Below are positions 32,153-40,980 of a stretch of 64,000 nucleotides of DNA, piece by piece. The position numbers were made by a program, and so were the translations under genes. The notes beneath the pieces were generated by a model. The model ran no database searches. It saw nothing but the letters and a program-made list of their open reading frames with translations, and was not told where the DNA came from. Source of the DNA: Streptomyces justiciae (lineage in GTDB: Bacteria; Actinomycetota; Actinomycetes; Streptomycetales; Streptomycetaceae); NCBI RefSeq assembly GCF_015163075.1, contig NZ_JADDXU010000002.1, forward strand, positions 186,001-250,000. The letters run 5' to 3'. How positions within the stretch are numbered: the stretch's first letter is position 1; each line of letters opens with the position of its first letter.

Positions 32153-33325
32153 ATGACCATCGGATTTCCTTCCCGGGCTGTCGCGTCGGCCTGTGGGCTG
32201 TGCACGGCGGGTCTGCTCGTGCTCGCCCCCGCCGCGGCCGTCGCGTCCACCGGCTCCGACCCCGACGCGCCCGGCGGGCCGCAGGCCTCCGCCCCGCAGC
32301 CGCGGCTGCTGTACCGGTCCGGCACCCAGGTGCGGCCGCTCACGAAGGCACCGCGTCTCCCGGACGTCTCCGCGCTGTCGTGGGTCGTGGCGGACGCGGA
32401 CAGCGGGGAGGTGCTCGCCGCGCACGACGCGCATCGCAAGCTGCCGCCGGCCAGCACGCTCAAGACGTTGTTCGCGCTGACCGTGCTGCCGCTCCTGCCC
32501 GCCGGCATCCGGCATCGGGTCGGGGACGACGAACTGGCCGACGTCGGTGACGGCAGCAGTCTGGTCGGGGTGCGGGAAGGACAGACGTACAAGGTCGCCG
32601 ATCTGTGGCGCGGCGTCTTCCTCAACTCCGGCAACGACGCCGTGCACGTCCTCGCCGGGCTCAGCGGCGGCTGGCGCTCCACGGCCGTCCGGATGCAGGC
32701 CAAGGCCCGGGCGCTCGGCGCCCTCGACACCCATGTGCGGTCCCCGGACGGATACGACACGCCGGGTCAGGTCTCGTCTGCCTACGACCTCGCCGTCTTC
32801 GGGCGGGCGGGGCTGCGCAACCCCGACTTCGCGCGGTACTGCGGCACGGCCGAGGCACAGTTCCCCGGGGGCGGCGGCTGGTCGTACGGCATCCAGAACA
32901 CCAACCGGCTGCTCACCGGCGCCGACGGCGTCGAGCCGTACGACGGGCTGGTCGGCATCAAGAACGGCTACACCAGCCACGCCGGCAACACCCTCGTCGC
33001 CGCCGCGAAGCGGGGCGGGCGCACCCTCGTCGTCACCGTCATGAACCCTCAGGCGGGCGGCGGTTTCGCCGTGTACGAGGAGGCGCGGGAGCTGCTCGAC
33101 TGGGGGTTCGGCGCGGCCGGTCGCGTCGCGGCCGTGGGCTCGCTGGACGCGCTGCGCGGCCGACCGCGGCCGGGCCCGGCCGCGGTGCCCGTGGCCGCCG
33201 CGACCGTGTCGGAACGCGGGCCCGACTGGACCCGGGCCGGGGTGATCGTCGGCGTGTCCGCACTCGGCGCGGGCGCGGTCGCCTTCGCCCTGCGCGCCAG
33301 GAACGGGCGGGCCGGGCGCGGCTGA
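32153..33325 (+). CDS. Membrane-anchored D-alanyl-D-alanine carboxypeptidase (S11 family)
   Basis: A 390-residue penicillin-binding-type peptidase that trims peptidoglycan stem peptides outside the membrane. It has an N-terminal signal (to about residue 32), the SxxK motif STLK (101-104), SGN (159-161) and, in place of KTG, KNG (270-272, GIKNGYTSHAG). A C-terminal membrane helix (VIVGVSALGAGAVAFAL) is followed by an Arg-rich tail, a common Streptomyces layout. The KNG variant is seen in some actinobacterial members. The final 277 bp overlap, in antisense, the glycosyltransferase gene at 33049-34425. Confidence 0.88.
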   Translation: MTIGFPSRAVASACGLCTAGLLVLAPAAAVASTGSDPDAPGGPQASAPQPRLLYRSGTQVRPLTKAPRLPDVSALSWVVADADSGEVLAAHDAHRKLPPASTLKTLFALTVLPLLPAGIRHRVGDDELADVGDGSSLVGVREGQTYKVADLWRGVFLNSGNDAVHVLAGLSGGWRSTAVRMQAKARALGALDTHVRSPDGYDTPGQVSSAYDLAVFGRAGLRNPDFARYCGTAEAQFPGGGGWSYGIQNTNRLLTGADGVEPYDGLVGIKNGYTSHAGNTLVAAAKRGGRTLVVTVMNPQAGGGFAVYEEARELLDWGFGAAGRVAAVGSLDALRGRPRPGPAAVPVAAATVSERGPDWTRAGVIVGVSALGAGAVAFALRARNGRAGRG

Positions 33326-34425
33326 CCGGTCGGCAGCCACAGCAGCAGGCCGAGCGTGATCCAGGTGTACGTGTTGCTGCCGAGGAACCCGTCGACGCCG
33401 GACGCGTCGTCGAACCACAGCCACACCACGCTGGTGCACAGCACCGCGTACAGGGCGCCCGCCACGCGCGCGTGCCCGGCGCGCACCAGCACGGCGAAGG
33501 CCGGCAGCAGCCACACCAGATGGTGCACCCAGGTGATCGGGCTGATCAGACAGGCGGTCAGCCCGGTCAGCGCGAACGCCGCCGTCCAGTCACCCGCGGC
33601 GGCCGCCGCACGCGCGCGGACCGCCCAGACGCCGAGGGCCAGCAGGACCGCCACCGCCCAGGCCGCTCGGTCCGTCTCCCCCAGCCGCGCCAGAATCCCT
33701 TGCAGCGACTGGTTCGAGACGTAGTCCAGGCGCCCCACCCTCGTCGTGTCCCACATCGCCTGGGTCCAGTAGAAGCGGGAGGCCTCCGGGGCCACCCACA
33801 CGGCCAGGGCAGTGGCCCCAGCGGCCACGGCCGTCGCGACGGCGGCGGCCCGGCGGCGCCCGGCCAGCAGCAGAAGGCCGATGAAGAGGGCGGGCGTGAG
33901 TTTGACGGCCGCCGCCAGACCGATGCCCCAACCCGCCCACCGGCCCCGGCCGCCCGCGAGCAGCCAGGCGTCCGTCAGCACCAGGGCCAGCAGCAGGAGG
34001 TTCACCTGGCCGAAGCTGAACGTGTCCCGCAGCGGTTCGAACAGGGCCAGCGCGCAGACGGCGAGGGCACAGCCGTACCAGCCGAAGCGCCTGAGCGGCC
34101 GTCCGCTCAGCACCCGCGCGACGACAGCCGTCGCCGTCGCGTTCAGCAGCACGGAACCCGCGATCGCGGCGGACAGCGGCAGCAACGCCATCGGCAGCAT
34201 GGCGACGGCGGCGAAGGGCGGGTAGGTGAAGCCGTACGTCGTGCCGGGCATCCGGTAGTCGTAGATCCGCCCGCCGTGATGGACCCAGCTGTCCACGGTC
34301 CCGTAGTAGACGCGCAGGTCGAACCAGTCGCGCAGCAGCGGCACGGTCGCGGTGAACACGGTGACGGCGGTGGCGAGCGCGAGGAGCAGCAGCAGTCGGC
34401 CGCGGTCCGTGCGGGGCGGGTTCAT
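33049..34425 (-). CDS. GT87-family polyprenol-phosphate-mannose glycosyltransferase (long overlapping tail)
   Basis: A 458-residue multi-pass membrane glycosyltransferase of the DUF2029/GT87 type: TYPPFAAVAMLPMALL, FGQVNLLLLALVLTDAWLL, AVKLTPALFIGLLLL and SPITWVHHLVWLLPA are family landmarks. It would transfer mannose from polyprenyl-phosphate-mannose outside the membrane. The hydrophobic core ends near 33327 (LLLWLPTG); the frame then stays open for about 91 Ala/Pro/Arg/Ser-rich residues that are purely antisense to the carboxypeptidase gene. ATG 34425 overlaps the mptB-like stop as ATGA. Confidence 0.8.
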   Translation of the reverse strand: MNPPRTDRGRLLLLLALATAVTVFTATVPLLRDWFDLRVYYGTVDSWVHHGGRIYDYRMPGTTYGFTYPPFAAVAMLPMALLPLSAAIAGSVLLNATATAVVARVLSGRPLRRFGWYGCALAVCALALFEPLRDTFSFGQVNLLLLALVLTDAWLLAGGRGRWAGWGIGLAAAVKLTPALFIGLLLLAGRRRAAAVATAVAAGATALAVWVAPEASRFYWTQAMWDTTRVGRLDYVSNQSLQGILARLGETDRAAWAVAVLLALGVWAVRARAAAAAGDWTAAFALTGLTACLISPITWVHHLVWLLPAFAVLVRAGHARVAGALYAVLCTSVVWLWFDDASGVDGFLGSNTYTWITLGLLLWLPTGQPRPARPFLARRAKATAPAPSADTPTITPARVQSGPRSDTVAAATGTAAGPGRGRPRSASSEPTAATRPAAPNPQSSSSRASSYTAKPPPA

Positions 34426-35807
34426 GCCGTACGACCCCACGCCGGCGCCCGGTCCGTCTGGTGGGCCTGCCACAGGACGACCACGGCCAGGACGCCCCCG
34501 GAGACGGCCAGCACCAACTGGCCGGCGTCGGCGGGACCGCCGCTGGGCAGGGTGGCGAGCGCGAGGACACCGGTCACGGCCGCCACCCGGTGCCGTACCG
34601 AGGCGGTGGGTGCCGCGGCGGCGATGAGGAACAGGCCCCACAGGGCGTACCAGGGGCGTATCGCGGGGCCGAGGGCGGCCACGGTGGCGAGGCTCAGGCC
34701 GAGCGCGTACACCGGGCGTGGGCGCAGCCGCCACCATATGGCCGCCACGAGACCCGCGGTGAGGGCGATGCCGAGCGCGTGCCAGGCGGGGACGGCCAGA
34801 GGTGCCAGGTCGCTGCCGAGGTGTTCCAGGAGGGCGCCGGTGGCGCGGCCGAGGAGGCTGGTGAGGGCCCAGTTCTGGGGCGACACCGGTGTGCTGAGGG
34901 CGCGTATCCAGCCGTAGCCCGTCCCGGCGGCCGCCGTCGCGACGACCGTGGTGGCCGCCGCGGCGAGAGCGGTGGTCAGGACGGCCTTCGCCGGTCGGCG
35001 GCCGGCCCGGGTCTGGAGGACGACGACCGCGACCAGCCCGAGCACGGCGGGCGCCTTGACCAGCGCGGCGAGGGTGACGAGCACGGCGCCCACGACCGGC
35101 CACCGGCCCAGCGCCGCGACCAGGCCCGCGCCGAGCAGTCCGAGCATGATCGCGTCGTTGTGGGCGCCGGCGACCAGATGGAGCAGGACGAGCGGGTTGA
35201 GGGCGCCGAGCCAGAGCGCCGCGGCCGGGTCGGCGCCGCTGTGCCGGGCGAGCCGGGGCAGTGCCGCCGCCATCAGGGCCACGCCGGACAGCGCGACGAG
35301 CCGCATGCCGAAGAGGCCGGCGGGGAGTTCGCCGCGGGTGAGGCCGGCCAGCGCGGAGGCGACGGCGAGGAAGACCGGGCCGTACGGCGCCCCGGTGTGC
35401 CGCCAGATCGGGGCGACCTCGTCGGCGAGCGGACCGCCGAGCTGCGCGGGGCCGTGGGCGTACACGTCCATGTGGGCGTCGACCATGGCGCCCTGGGCGA
35501 GGTAGCTGTAGACGTCGCGGCTGAAGAGGGGCGGGGCGAGGAGGAGGGGTGCCGCCCAGAGCGCCAGGACGAGGAGCAGTTCGCGCGGAGTGGGCGACTC
35601 GGGGGTCCTGATCAGCCGGCCCAGCAAGGCCCAGGCCGCGATGAGCAGGACGACGCCGAAGTAGACGCCGATGAGGCCGACGGCGGCGTGTACGGAGGCC
35701 GGGCTGAGGAGGTCCCGCACGGGGAGGGCGCCGGCCGTTTCACCGCCTGCCGCGAGGACGGTGGTTCCGGCCAGGCCGAGTATTTGGCAGCGGCGTAGGT
35801 CGACCAC
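34422..35807 (-). CDS. mptB: MptB-type alpha-1,6-mannosyltransferase (membrane GT)
   Basis: An about 461-residue, roughly 12-helix polyprenol-phosphate-mannose-dependent transferase. Landmarks are LFSRDVYSYLAQGAMVDAH (the Asp of the first outer loop), GAPYGPVFL, NPLVLLHLVAGAHNDAIMLG and RPWYALWGLFL. In mycobacteria MptB starts the mannan core of lipomannan; Streptomyces lacks that glycan, so the acceptor may be a protein or lipid. GTG 35807 (VDLRRCQILGLAGTTVL) is the best start, but no clear ribosome site precedes it. It is coupled to the GT87 gene that follows. Confidence 0.8.
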   Translation of the reverse strand: MVDLRRCQILGLAGTTVLAAGGETAGALPVRDLLSPASVHAAVGLIGVYFGVVLLIAAWALLGRLIRTPESPTPRELLLVLALWAAPLLLAPPLFSRDVYSYLAQGAMVDAHMDVYAHGPAQLGGPLADEVAPIWRHTGAPYGPVFLAVASALAGLTRGELPAGLFGMRLVALSGVALMAAALPRLARHSGADPAAALWLGALNPLVLLHLVAGAHNDAIMLGLLGAGLVAALGRWPVVGAVLVTLAALVKAPAVLGLVAVVVLQTRAGRRPAKAVLTTALAAAATTVVATAAAGTGYGWIRALSTPVSPQNWALTSLLGRATGALLEHLGSDLAPLAVPAWHALGIALTAGLVAAIWWRLRPRPVYALGLSLATVAALGPAIRPWYALWGLFLIAAAAPTASVRHRVAAVTGVLALATLPSGGPADAGQLVLAVSGGVLAVVVLWQAHQTDRAPAWGRTA

Positions 35808-35848
35808 GCTGGGAGCGTTTCGCTGCCAGGTGGCCGGAAATTGACGGG

Positions 35849-35869
35849 GGTGTGGCACACCTGTGTCAA
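35849..35869 (-). promoter_or_regulatory. Palindrome and TTGACA -35 upstream of mptB
   Basis: GGTGTGGCACACC (35849-35861) is a perfect 6-bp inverted repeat around a single base. On the minus strand it follows a consensus -35 TTGACA (35869-35864) by two bases, so a bound protein would block the promoter. The matching -10 is weak. Confidence 0.35.
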
Positions 35870-35878
35870 GAAGACGCC

Positions 35879-36811
35879 CTAGAACACCGACAGGCCCGTC
35901 AGCGTCGTGAACCGGTCCAGCGCCGCCACTCCCGCCACCGAGTTGCCGCGTTCGTCGAGCCCCGGACTCCACACGCACAGCGTGCACCGCCCCGGCACCA
36001 CCGCGATGATGCCGCCGCCGACTCCGCTCTTGCCCGGCAGGCCGACGCGGTAGGCGAAGTCGCCCGCCGCGTCGTACGTCCCGCAGGTCAGCATCACCGC
36101 GTTGACCTGCTTGGCCTGGCTGCGGGTGAGCAGCCGGGTGCCGTCGGCACGGATGCCGTGCCGGGCCAGGAAGCTGGTCGCCAGGGCCAGGTCGGCGCAG
36201 GAGGCCAGGAGGGAGCACTGCCGGAAGTACTGGTCGAGCAGGCCGGGCACGGGGTTGTCGATGTTGCCGTACGACGCCATGAAGTGGGCGAGGGCGGCGT
36301 TGCGGTCGCCGTGGGCCGACTCGGAGGCGGCGACCTCCTCGTCGAACTCCAGCCCGGGGTTGCCGCTCTCCGCGCGGAGGAACGCCAGCAGTTCGCCCGC
36401 CGCGTCTCCGGTACGGGTCAGCAGCCGGTCGGTGACGACGAGGGCGCCCGCGTTGATGAACGGGTTGCGCGGGATGCCGTTCTCGTACTCCAGCTGGACC
36501 AGGGAGTTGAAGGGGTTGCCGGAGGGCTCGCGGCCCACGTGCTCCCAGAGTTCGTCGCCCTCGCGGGCCAGGTCGAGGGCGAGGGTGAAGACCTTGGTGA
36601 TGGACTGCGTGGAGAACGGCTGCCGCCAGTCCCCCACGCCGTACACCGTGCCGTCGAGCTCCGCGACGGCCATGCCGAAGCTGCGCGGGTCGCAGGCCGC
36701 GAGCGCCGGGATGTAGTCGGCGGGGCGGCCTCGTCCCGGGGTGCGCTCGATCTCCTCGGCGATGCGCTCCAGGACCGGCTCGAAGGTCAGGGACGAACTC
36801 ATGATCACCAT
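35879..36811 (-). CDS. glsA: Glutaminase A
   Basis: A 310-residue serine-dependent glutaminase that releases ammonia and glutamate from glutamine. Family signatures are FSTQSITKVF (catalytic Ser-x-x-Lys), EPSGNPFNSLVQLE, NPFINAGAL and GLPGKSGVGGGI near the C-terminus. No PDZ or STAS extension is present. GGAGG lies just before two possible starts (36811 and 36802). It follows the aspartase gene by 47 nt on the same strand and so joins the amide-nitrogen unit. Confidence 0.92.
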   Translation of the reverse strand: MVIMSSSLTFEPVLERIAEEIERTPGRGRPADYIPALAACDPRSFGMAVAELDGTVYGVGDWRQPFSTQSITKVFTLALDLAREGDELWEHVGREPSGNPFNSLVQLEYENGIPRNPFINAGALVVTDRLLTRTGDAAGELLAFLRAESGNPGLEFDEEVAASESAHGDRNAALAHFMASYGNIDNPVPGLLDQYFRQCSLLASCADLALATSFLARHGIRADGTRLLTRSQAKQVNAVMLTCGTYDAAGDFAYRVGLPGKSGVGGGIIAVVPGRCTLCVWSPGLDERGNSVAGVAALDRFTTLTGLSVF

Positions 36812-36858
36812 TGTGCCTCCGGGCCGGTCGGGACGCGCATCCGCACTGTTGTGGCTGA

Positions 36859-38271
36859 TCAGGCCAGGGCCTGCCCGCTGCCCGCGACGACCTCGGGCCG
36901 CAGCAGATCGGCAAGGGTCTCGGCGGGCAACAGCCCCTTCTCCAGCACCAGTTCGGCCACGCCGCGGCCGGTGACGAGGGCCTCCTTGGCGATGTCGGTG
37001 GCGGCCTCGTACCCGATGTGCGGGTTGAGGGCGGTGACCAGACCGATGGAGTTCTCGACGCTCGCGCGCAGTTTCTCGGTGTTGGCGGTGATCCCGTCGA
37101 CGCAGCGCTCGGCGAGGGTGCGGCAGGCGGCGCCCAGGTGCGTGATGCTCTCCGACAGGGAGTGCAGGATGATCGGCTCGAAGGCGTTGAGCTGGAGCTG
37201 TCCCGCCTCGGCGGCCATGGTGATGGCCACGTCGTTGCCGATCACCTCGAAGGCGACCTGGTTGACGACCTCGGGGATCACCGGGTTGACCTTGCCGGGC
37301 ATGATCGACGAACCGGCCTGCACGGGCGGCAGGTTGATCTCCCCGAGCCCCGCACGCGGCCCCGACGACAGCAGCCGCAGATCATTGCAGCTCTTGCTCA
37401 GCTTGACGGCGATCCGCTTGAGTACACCGGACATCTGGACGAACGCCCCGCAGTCCTGGGTGGCTTCGACCAGGTTGGCGGCGGTGACGAGGGGCAGCCC
37501 GGTGAGGGCGGAGAGATGCCGCCGCGCGGCCTCGGCGTACCCGGCGGGAGCATTGAGCCCGGTCCCGATGGCAGTGGCACCCAAGTTGATCTCATGGATC
37601 AACTGGACGGCCTCGTCAAGACGGTTGCGATCCTCGTCAATCATGACGGCATACGCGGAGAACTCTTGACCGAGCGTCATGGGCACCGCGTCCTGCAACT
37701 GTGTACGGCCCATCTTGAGCACGTCACGGAACTCGACCGCCTTACGGGCGAACGAGTCCTGCAGTACAGCCATCGACTTGAGCAGTCCACGCACCGCGAA
37801 GACCGTCGCGATCTTGACTGCGGTCGGGTAGACGTCATTGGTGGACTGCCCCAGGTTGACGTCCTCGTTGGGGTGCAGGTGCTGGTACTCGCCCTTCGCG
37901 TACCCCAGCAGCTCCAACGCCCGGTTGGCCACGACCTCGTTGGCGTTCATGTTGGTCGAGGTCCCGGCCCCGCCCTGGATCACGTCGACGACGAACTGGT
38001 CGTGCAGCTTCCCGTCCCGGATCTCCCGGCAGGCCTCGACAATGGCAGCGGCCTTGCGCGGCTCCAGCAGCCCCAGCTCCTCATTGGCAAGAGCGGCGGC
38101 CTCCTTGACGGCGGCGAGGGCGTCGATGAGATGCGGGTAGCTGGAGATGGGCGTCCCGGTGATGGGAAAGTTCTCGGTGGCCCGCAGGGTGTGCACACCC
38201 CAGTAGGCATCGGCGGGGATGTCCCGGTACCCGAGGAGATCGTGCTCGGTGCGGGCGACGACGGAGGTCAT
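36859..38271 (-). CDS. aspA: Aspartate ammonia-lyase
   Basis: A 470-residue tetrameric lyase converting aspartate to fumarate and ammonia. It has the fumarase/aspartase signature GSSIMPGKVNP, plus GAGTSTNMNANEVVANRA, the active-site TGLNAPAGYAEAARRH (where fumarase has GT-A-VGTG) and NEDVNLGQSTNDVYPTA. Fumarase C is the main alternative; the asparaginase gene directly upstream argues for aspartase. ATG 38271 is preceded by AAAGAGGAA. Confidence 0.9.
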   Translation of the reverse strand: MTSVVARTEHDLLGYRDIPADAYWGVHTLRATENFPITGTPISSYPHLIDALAAVKEAAALANEELGLLEPRKAAAIVEACREIRDGKLHDQFVVDVIQGGAGTSTNMNANEVVANRALELLGYAKGEYQHLHPNEDVNLGQSTNDVYPTAVKIATVFAVRGLLKSMAVLQDSFARKAVEFRDVLKMGRTQLQDAVPMTLGQEFSAYAVMIDEDRNRLDEAVQLIHEINLGATAIGTGLNAPAGYAEAARRHLSALTGLPLVTAANLVEATQDCGAFVQMSGVLKRIAVKLSKSCNDLRLLSSGPRAGLGEINLPPVQAGSSIMPGKVNPVIPEVVNQVAFEVIGNDVAITMAAEAGQLQLNAFEPIILHSLSESITHLGAACRTLAERCVDGITANTEKLRASVENSIGLVTALNPHIGYEAATDIAKEALVTGRGVAELVLEKGLLPAETLADLLRPEVVAGSGQALA

Positions 38272-38314
38272 GAGGTTCGGTTCCTCTTTCTGAGAGGGGT
38301 GAGGGTGAGTGTCT

Positions 38315-38372
38315 TGGGGGCGCGGGGAACTGCGCGACCAGCCACAACCGGCCCGCAGTCGCGATTCAACGA
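38315..38372. repeat. Streptomyces interspersed intergenic element
   Basis: The stretch beginning GGGGGCGCGGGGAACTGCGC and continuing CGACCAGCCACAACCGG to the CGCAGTCGCG segment matches a short repeat I recognise from many gene borders in Streptomyces chromosomes. CGCGAC/GTCGCG arms could form a hairpin. It occupies most of the 114-bp gap between the asparaginase and aspartase genes and could slow or end transcription between them. Confidence 0.6.
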
Positions 38373-38385
38373 ACGAGGCACATCC

Positions 38386-39402
38386 CTAGGCGCAGGCCGA
38401 AACCACAACGGGCTCCAGCGACCGAACCGGCCGCACACACCCCACCGGCTCCCCGCCCCCAAGAAGCGCCTCGCCCTGAAACTCGGTGAGCAGCTCCGGA
38501 GACACCCCGGCCCACGCCAACGCCGCCGCCGCCACAGGAACCCGCGCCCGATTCGCCCCGTCCGCGATCTTCACGGCAACCGCCCGCCCATCAGGCAACG
38601 CGGCAACCTGAACACCCTCGAACCCGTCCTTGGCGAGCAGCCCCGGCACGGCCCGCATCAGCGCGGCGACATCCCGCCCGGCCCCGGACGCCATCTCCGG
38701 ATGCGCACGCATCGCCTCGGCGACCCGCGCCTCCGGCGTACCGGGCACGGCGGAGGCGATCCGCGAGACGGCACGGGCCAGCCCGTTCAGGGACACGGAG
38801 AACAGCGGAGCCCCGCACCCGTCCACCGTCACGCGTGCGATCCGCTGCCCGGTGAGGTCCTCGACGATCTCGGCGATGGCCTGCTGCAGCGGATGGGAGG
38901 GGTCGAGGTACCCGTCGAGCGGCCACCCGTTCAGCACGCAGGTGTACAGCATCGCCGCGTGCTTGCCGGAGCAGTTCTGGGCGAGCCGCGAGGCCGTACG
39001 CCCTTCCCGCACCCATGCGTCCCGCACGGCGGGACCGAAGGGCATGTCGGGAACGTTGCGCAGGGCGTCCTCGCCGACACCGGCCAGTTCGAGAATCCGC
39101 CGCGTCCCGGCGAGGTGCCGCTCCTCGCCGGAGTGGCTCGCGGCGGCCAGTGACAGCAGTTCGCCGTCGAGCGGCAGCCCCGCCCGCACCATGGCGACCG
39201 CCTGCACCGGCTTGAGCGCCGAGCGCGGATAGAACGCGGCCTCGATGTCGCCGAGCTGGAACTCGACGCGGCCGTCGGCACCGAGGACGACGACGGAACC
39301 GTAGTGGATGCCCTCCACGACCCCGCCGCGTATGAGGTGGGCGACGGGAGCGTGGAGGGGCTCGCGGATCAGGGGTGCGTCCGCGACGGAACTGCTGAAC
39401 AT
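38386..39402 (-). CDS. L-asparaginase, ReAV type (class 3)
   Basis: A 338-residue asparaginase of the Rhizobium etli ReAV family, unrelated to E. coli type I/II. All active-site elements known from ReAV align: Ser61-x-x-Lys64 (PRSALKPV), Ser91 (ASHSGE), zinc ligands Cys144 and Lys147 (NCSGKHA) and Cys196 (DGCGAP), and the second catalytic Lys in VKIADG (Lys278). It hydrolyses asparagine to aspartate, feeding the aspartase downstream. ATG 39402 with GAGAAGG five bases before it is preferred over 39435. Confidence 0.88.
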   Translation of the reverse strand: MFSSSVADAPLIREPLHAPVAHLIRGGVVEGIHYGSVVVLGADGRVEFQLGDIEAAFYPRSALKPVQAVAMVRAGLPLDGELLSLAAASHSGEERHLAGTRRILELAGVGEDALRNVPDMPFGPAVRDAWVREGRTASRLAQNCSGKHAAMLYTCVLNGWPLDGYLDPSHPLQQAIAEIVEDLTGQRIARVTVDGCGAPLFSVSLNGLARAVSRIASAVPGTPEARVAEAMRAHPEMASGAGRDVAALMRAVPGLLAKDGFEGVQVAALPDGRAVAVKIADGANRARVPVAAAALAWAGVSPELLTEFQGEALLGGGEPVGCVRPVRSLEPVVVSACA

Positions 39403-39429
39403 AACTGCCTTCTCGGGAAGCGCCCCGCG

Positions 39430-39530
39430 GATCACGCGTGGCCGCCGGTGGAGGGGATGTCGCCGCTCACGTGAGGGGTCACGTGGCCGCGCGGGTGAGG
39501 TGGGTCTCGGCGCTCACGTGCGTGGTCACG
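39430..39530. repeat. Three-copy 47-bp repeat ending on the permease stop codon
   Basis: TCACG-type units start at 39432, 39479 and 39526, exactly 47 bp apart. The third is the permease stop (TCA, TGA on the minus strand). Units 1 and 2 are well matched (TGGCCGC, GGTG, CGCTCACGTG), and the third matches only at its start because it runs into coding sequence. CACGTG palindromes recur. It fills the 123-bp gap between permease and asparaginase. Confidence 0.65.
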
Positions 39531-40980
39531 CGTCGGCGCCTGCGGATTCGGATGTGGTCGCCGTACGGGCGACCCGGCCGCGGACGGCGAACCAGCCGGC
39601 GACCAGCGCCCCGACGATCAGCGGCAGACACAGCACGGTGGTGCGTCCGGCGCCGCCGTCGGCGTACATGAGGACCAGGACGGAGGCGAGGAAGGCCAGC
39701 GTCACGAGTTCGGTCCAGGGCGAGCCCGGCAGTCGGTAGCCGGGGCGGGACAGGTCGCCGCGCTGGGTCTTCTGCCAGAACACCAGGTGACAGATCATGA
39801 TCATGCCCCAGGTGGCGAGGATGCCGATCGCGGCGAAGTTCAGCACGATCTCGAACGCGTCGGCGGGGACCACGAAGTTGAGGCCGACGCCGAGGACGCA
39901 GATGCCGCTGGTGAGCAGGATGCCGCCGTAGGGAACCTGGGTGCGGCTCATCACGCCGGTGAACTTGGGCGCGGAGCCGGACTTGGCCATGGAGCGCAGG
40001 ATGCGGCCGGTGGAGTACAGGCCGGAGTTGAGCGAGGACATGGCCGCGGTGAGGACGACGAGGTTCATCACGCCGCCGGCCGCCGGGACGCCGATGTTGG
40101 AGAGCACGGTCACGAAAGGGCTCTCGCCGGAGGTGTACTTGTTCCACGGCAGCAGCATCGACAGCAGGACCACCGAGCCGACGTAGAACAGGCCGACGCG
40201 CCACATGATCGAGTTGATCGCCTTCGGCATGATCTTCTCGGGGTTCTCGGTCTCACCCGCGGCGACGCCGACGAGTTCGACGGAGGCGTAGGCGAAGACG
40301 ACGCCCTGGATGATCAGCAGCATGGGCAGCAGGCCGTTGGGGAAGACGCCGCCGTTGTCGGTGATCAGGGACGGGCCGGGGGTGGAGCCGGCGACGTCGT
40401 GCTGGGTGACCAGCAGGAAGATGCCGATGCACATGAAGATCACCAGCGCGCTGACCTTGACGATCGCGAACCAGAACTCCAGCTCGCCGAAGATCTTGAC
40501 GGAGATCAGGTTGACGGTCAGCACGACCGCCAGGGCGATCAACGCGATCACCCATTGCGGGATGTCGGAGAACATCCCCCAGTAGTGGGTGTAAGTAGCA
40601 ACCGCGGTGATGTCGGCGATGCCGGTGGTGGCCCAGTTCAGGAAGTACATCCAGCCCGCGGTGTACGCGCCCTTCTCGCCCAGGAACTCCCTGGCGTACG
40701 ACACGAAGGCGCCGGAGGACGGGCGGTACAGGACGAGTTCGCCGAGGGCGCGGACCACCAGGAAGGCGAAGATGCCGCAGACCGCGTAGGCGATGAACAG
40801 GGAGGGGCCGGCGTCGGCGAGGCGGCCGCCGGCGCCGAGGAAGAGGCCGGTGCCGATGGCACCGCCGATGGCGATCATGTTGACGTGCCGGTGCTTGAGG
40901 GACTTGCTGTATCCCTCGTCTCCCGCGTCGACATGGCCGGAACGTTTCTGCACACCATCGTGCAGGATCTGCTCGCTCAC
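39526..40980 (-). CDS. Amino acid permease, probably L-asparagine uptake (APC superfamily)
   Basis: A 484-residue, 12-helix AAT-family permease. Landmarks are [20 protein letters not shown] (helix 1), [54 protein letters not shown] and [16 protein letters not shown]. Similar proteins include AnsP, AroP and GabP; the asparaginase and aspartase downstream favour asparagine/aspartate. The GTG at 40980 overlaps the regulator's stop (GTGA), so it is co-translated with the FadR-type gene. Confidence 0.88.
   Translation of the reverse strand: MSEQILHDGVQKRSGHVDAGDEGYSKSLKHRHVNMIAIGGAIGTGLFLGAGGRLADAGPSLFIAYAVCGIFAFLVVRALGELVLYRPSSGAFVSYAREFLGEKGAYTAGWMYFLNWATTGIADITAVATYTHYWGMFSDIPQWVIALIALAVVLTVNLISVKIFGELEFWFAIVKVSALVIFMCIGIFLLVTQHDVAGSTPGPSLITDNGGVFPNGLLPMLLIIQGVVFAYASVELVGVAAGETENPEKIMPKAINSIMWRVGLFYVGSVVLLSMLLPWNKYTSGESPFVTVLSNIGVPAAGGVMNLVVLTAAMSSLNSGLYSTGRILRSMAKSGSAPKFTGVMSRTQVPYGGILLTSGICVLGVGLNFVVPADAFEIVLNFAAIGILATWGMIMICHLVFWQKTQRGDLSRPGYRLPGSPWTELVTLAFLASVLVLMYADGGAGRTTVLCLPLIVGALVAGWFAVRGRVARTATTSESAGADA

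Noticed and set aside
34422..36914. An 830-codon mannosyltransferase including the glutaminase region
   Set aside because: The upstream part is a frame shadow of glsA; MptB homology begins near 35807.
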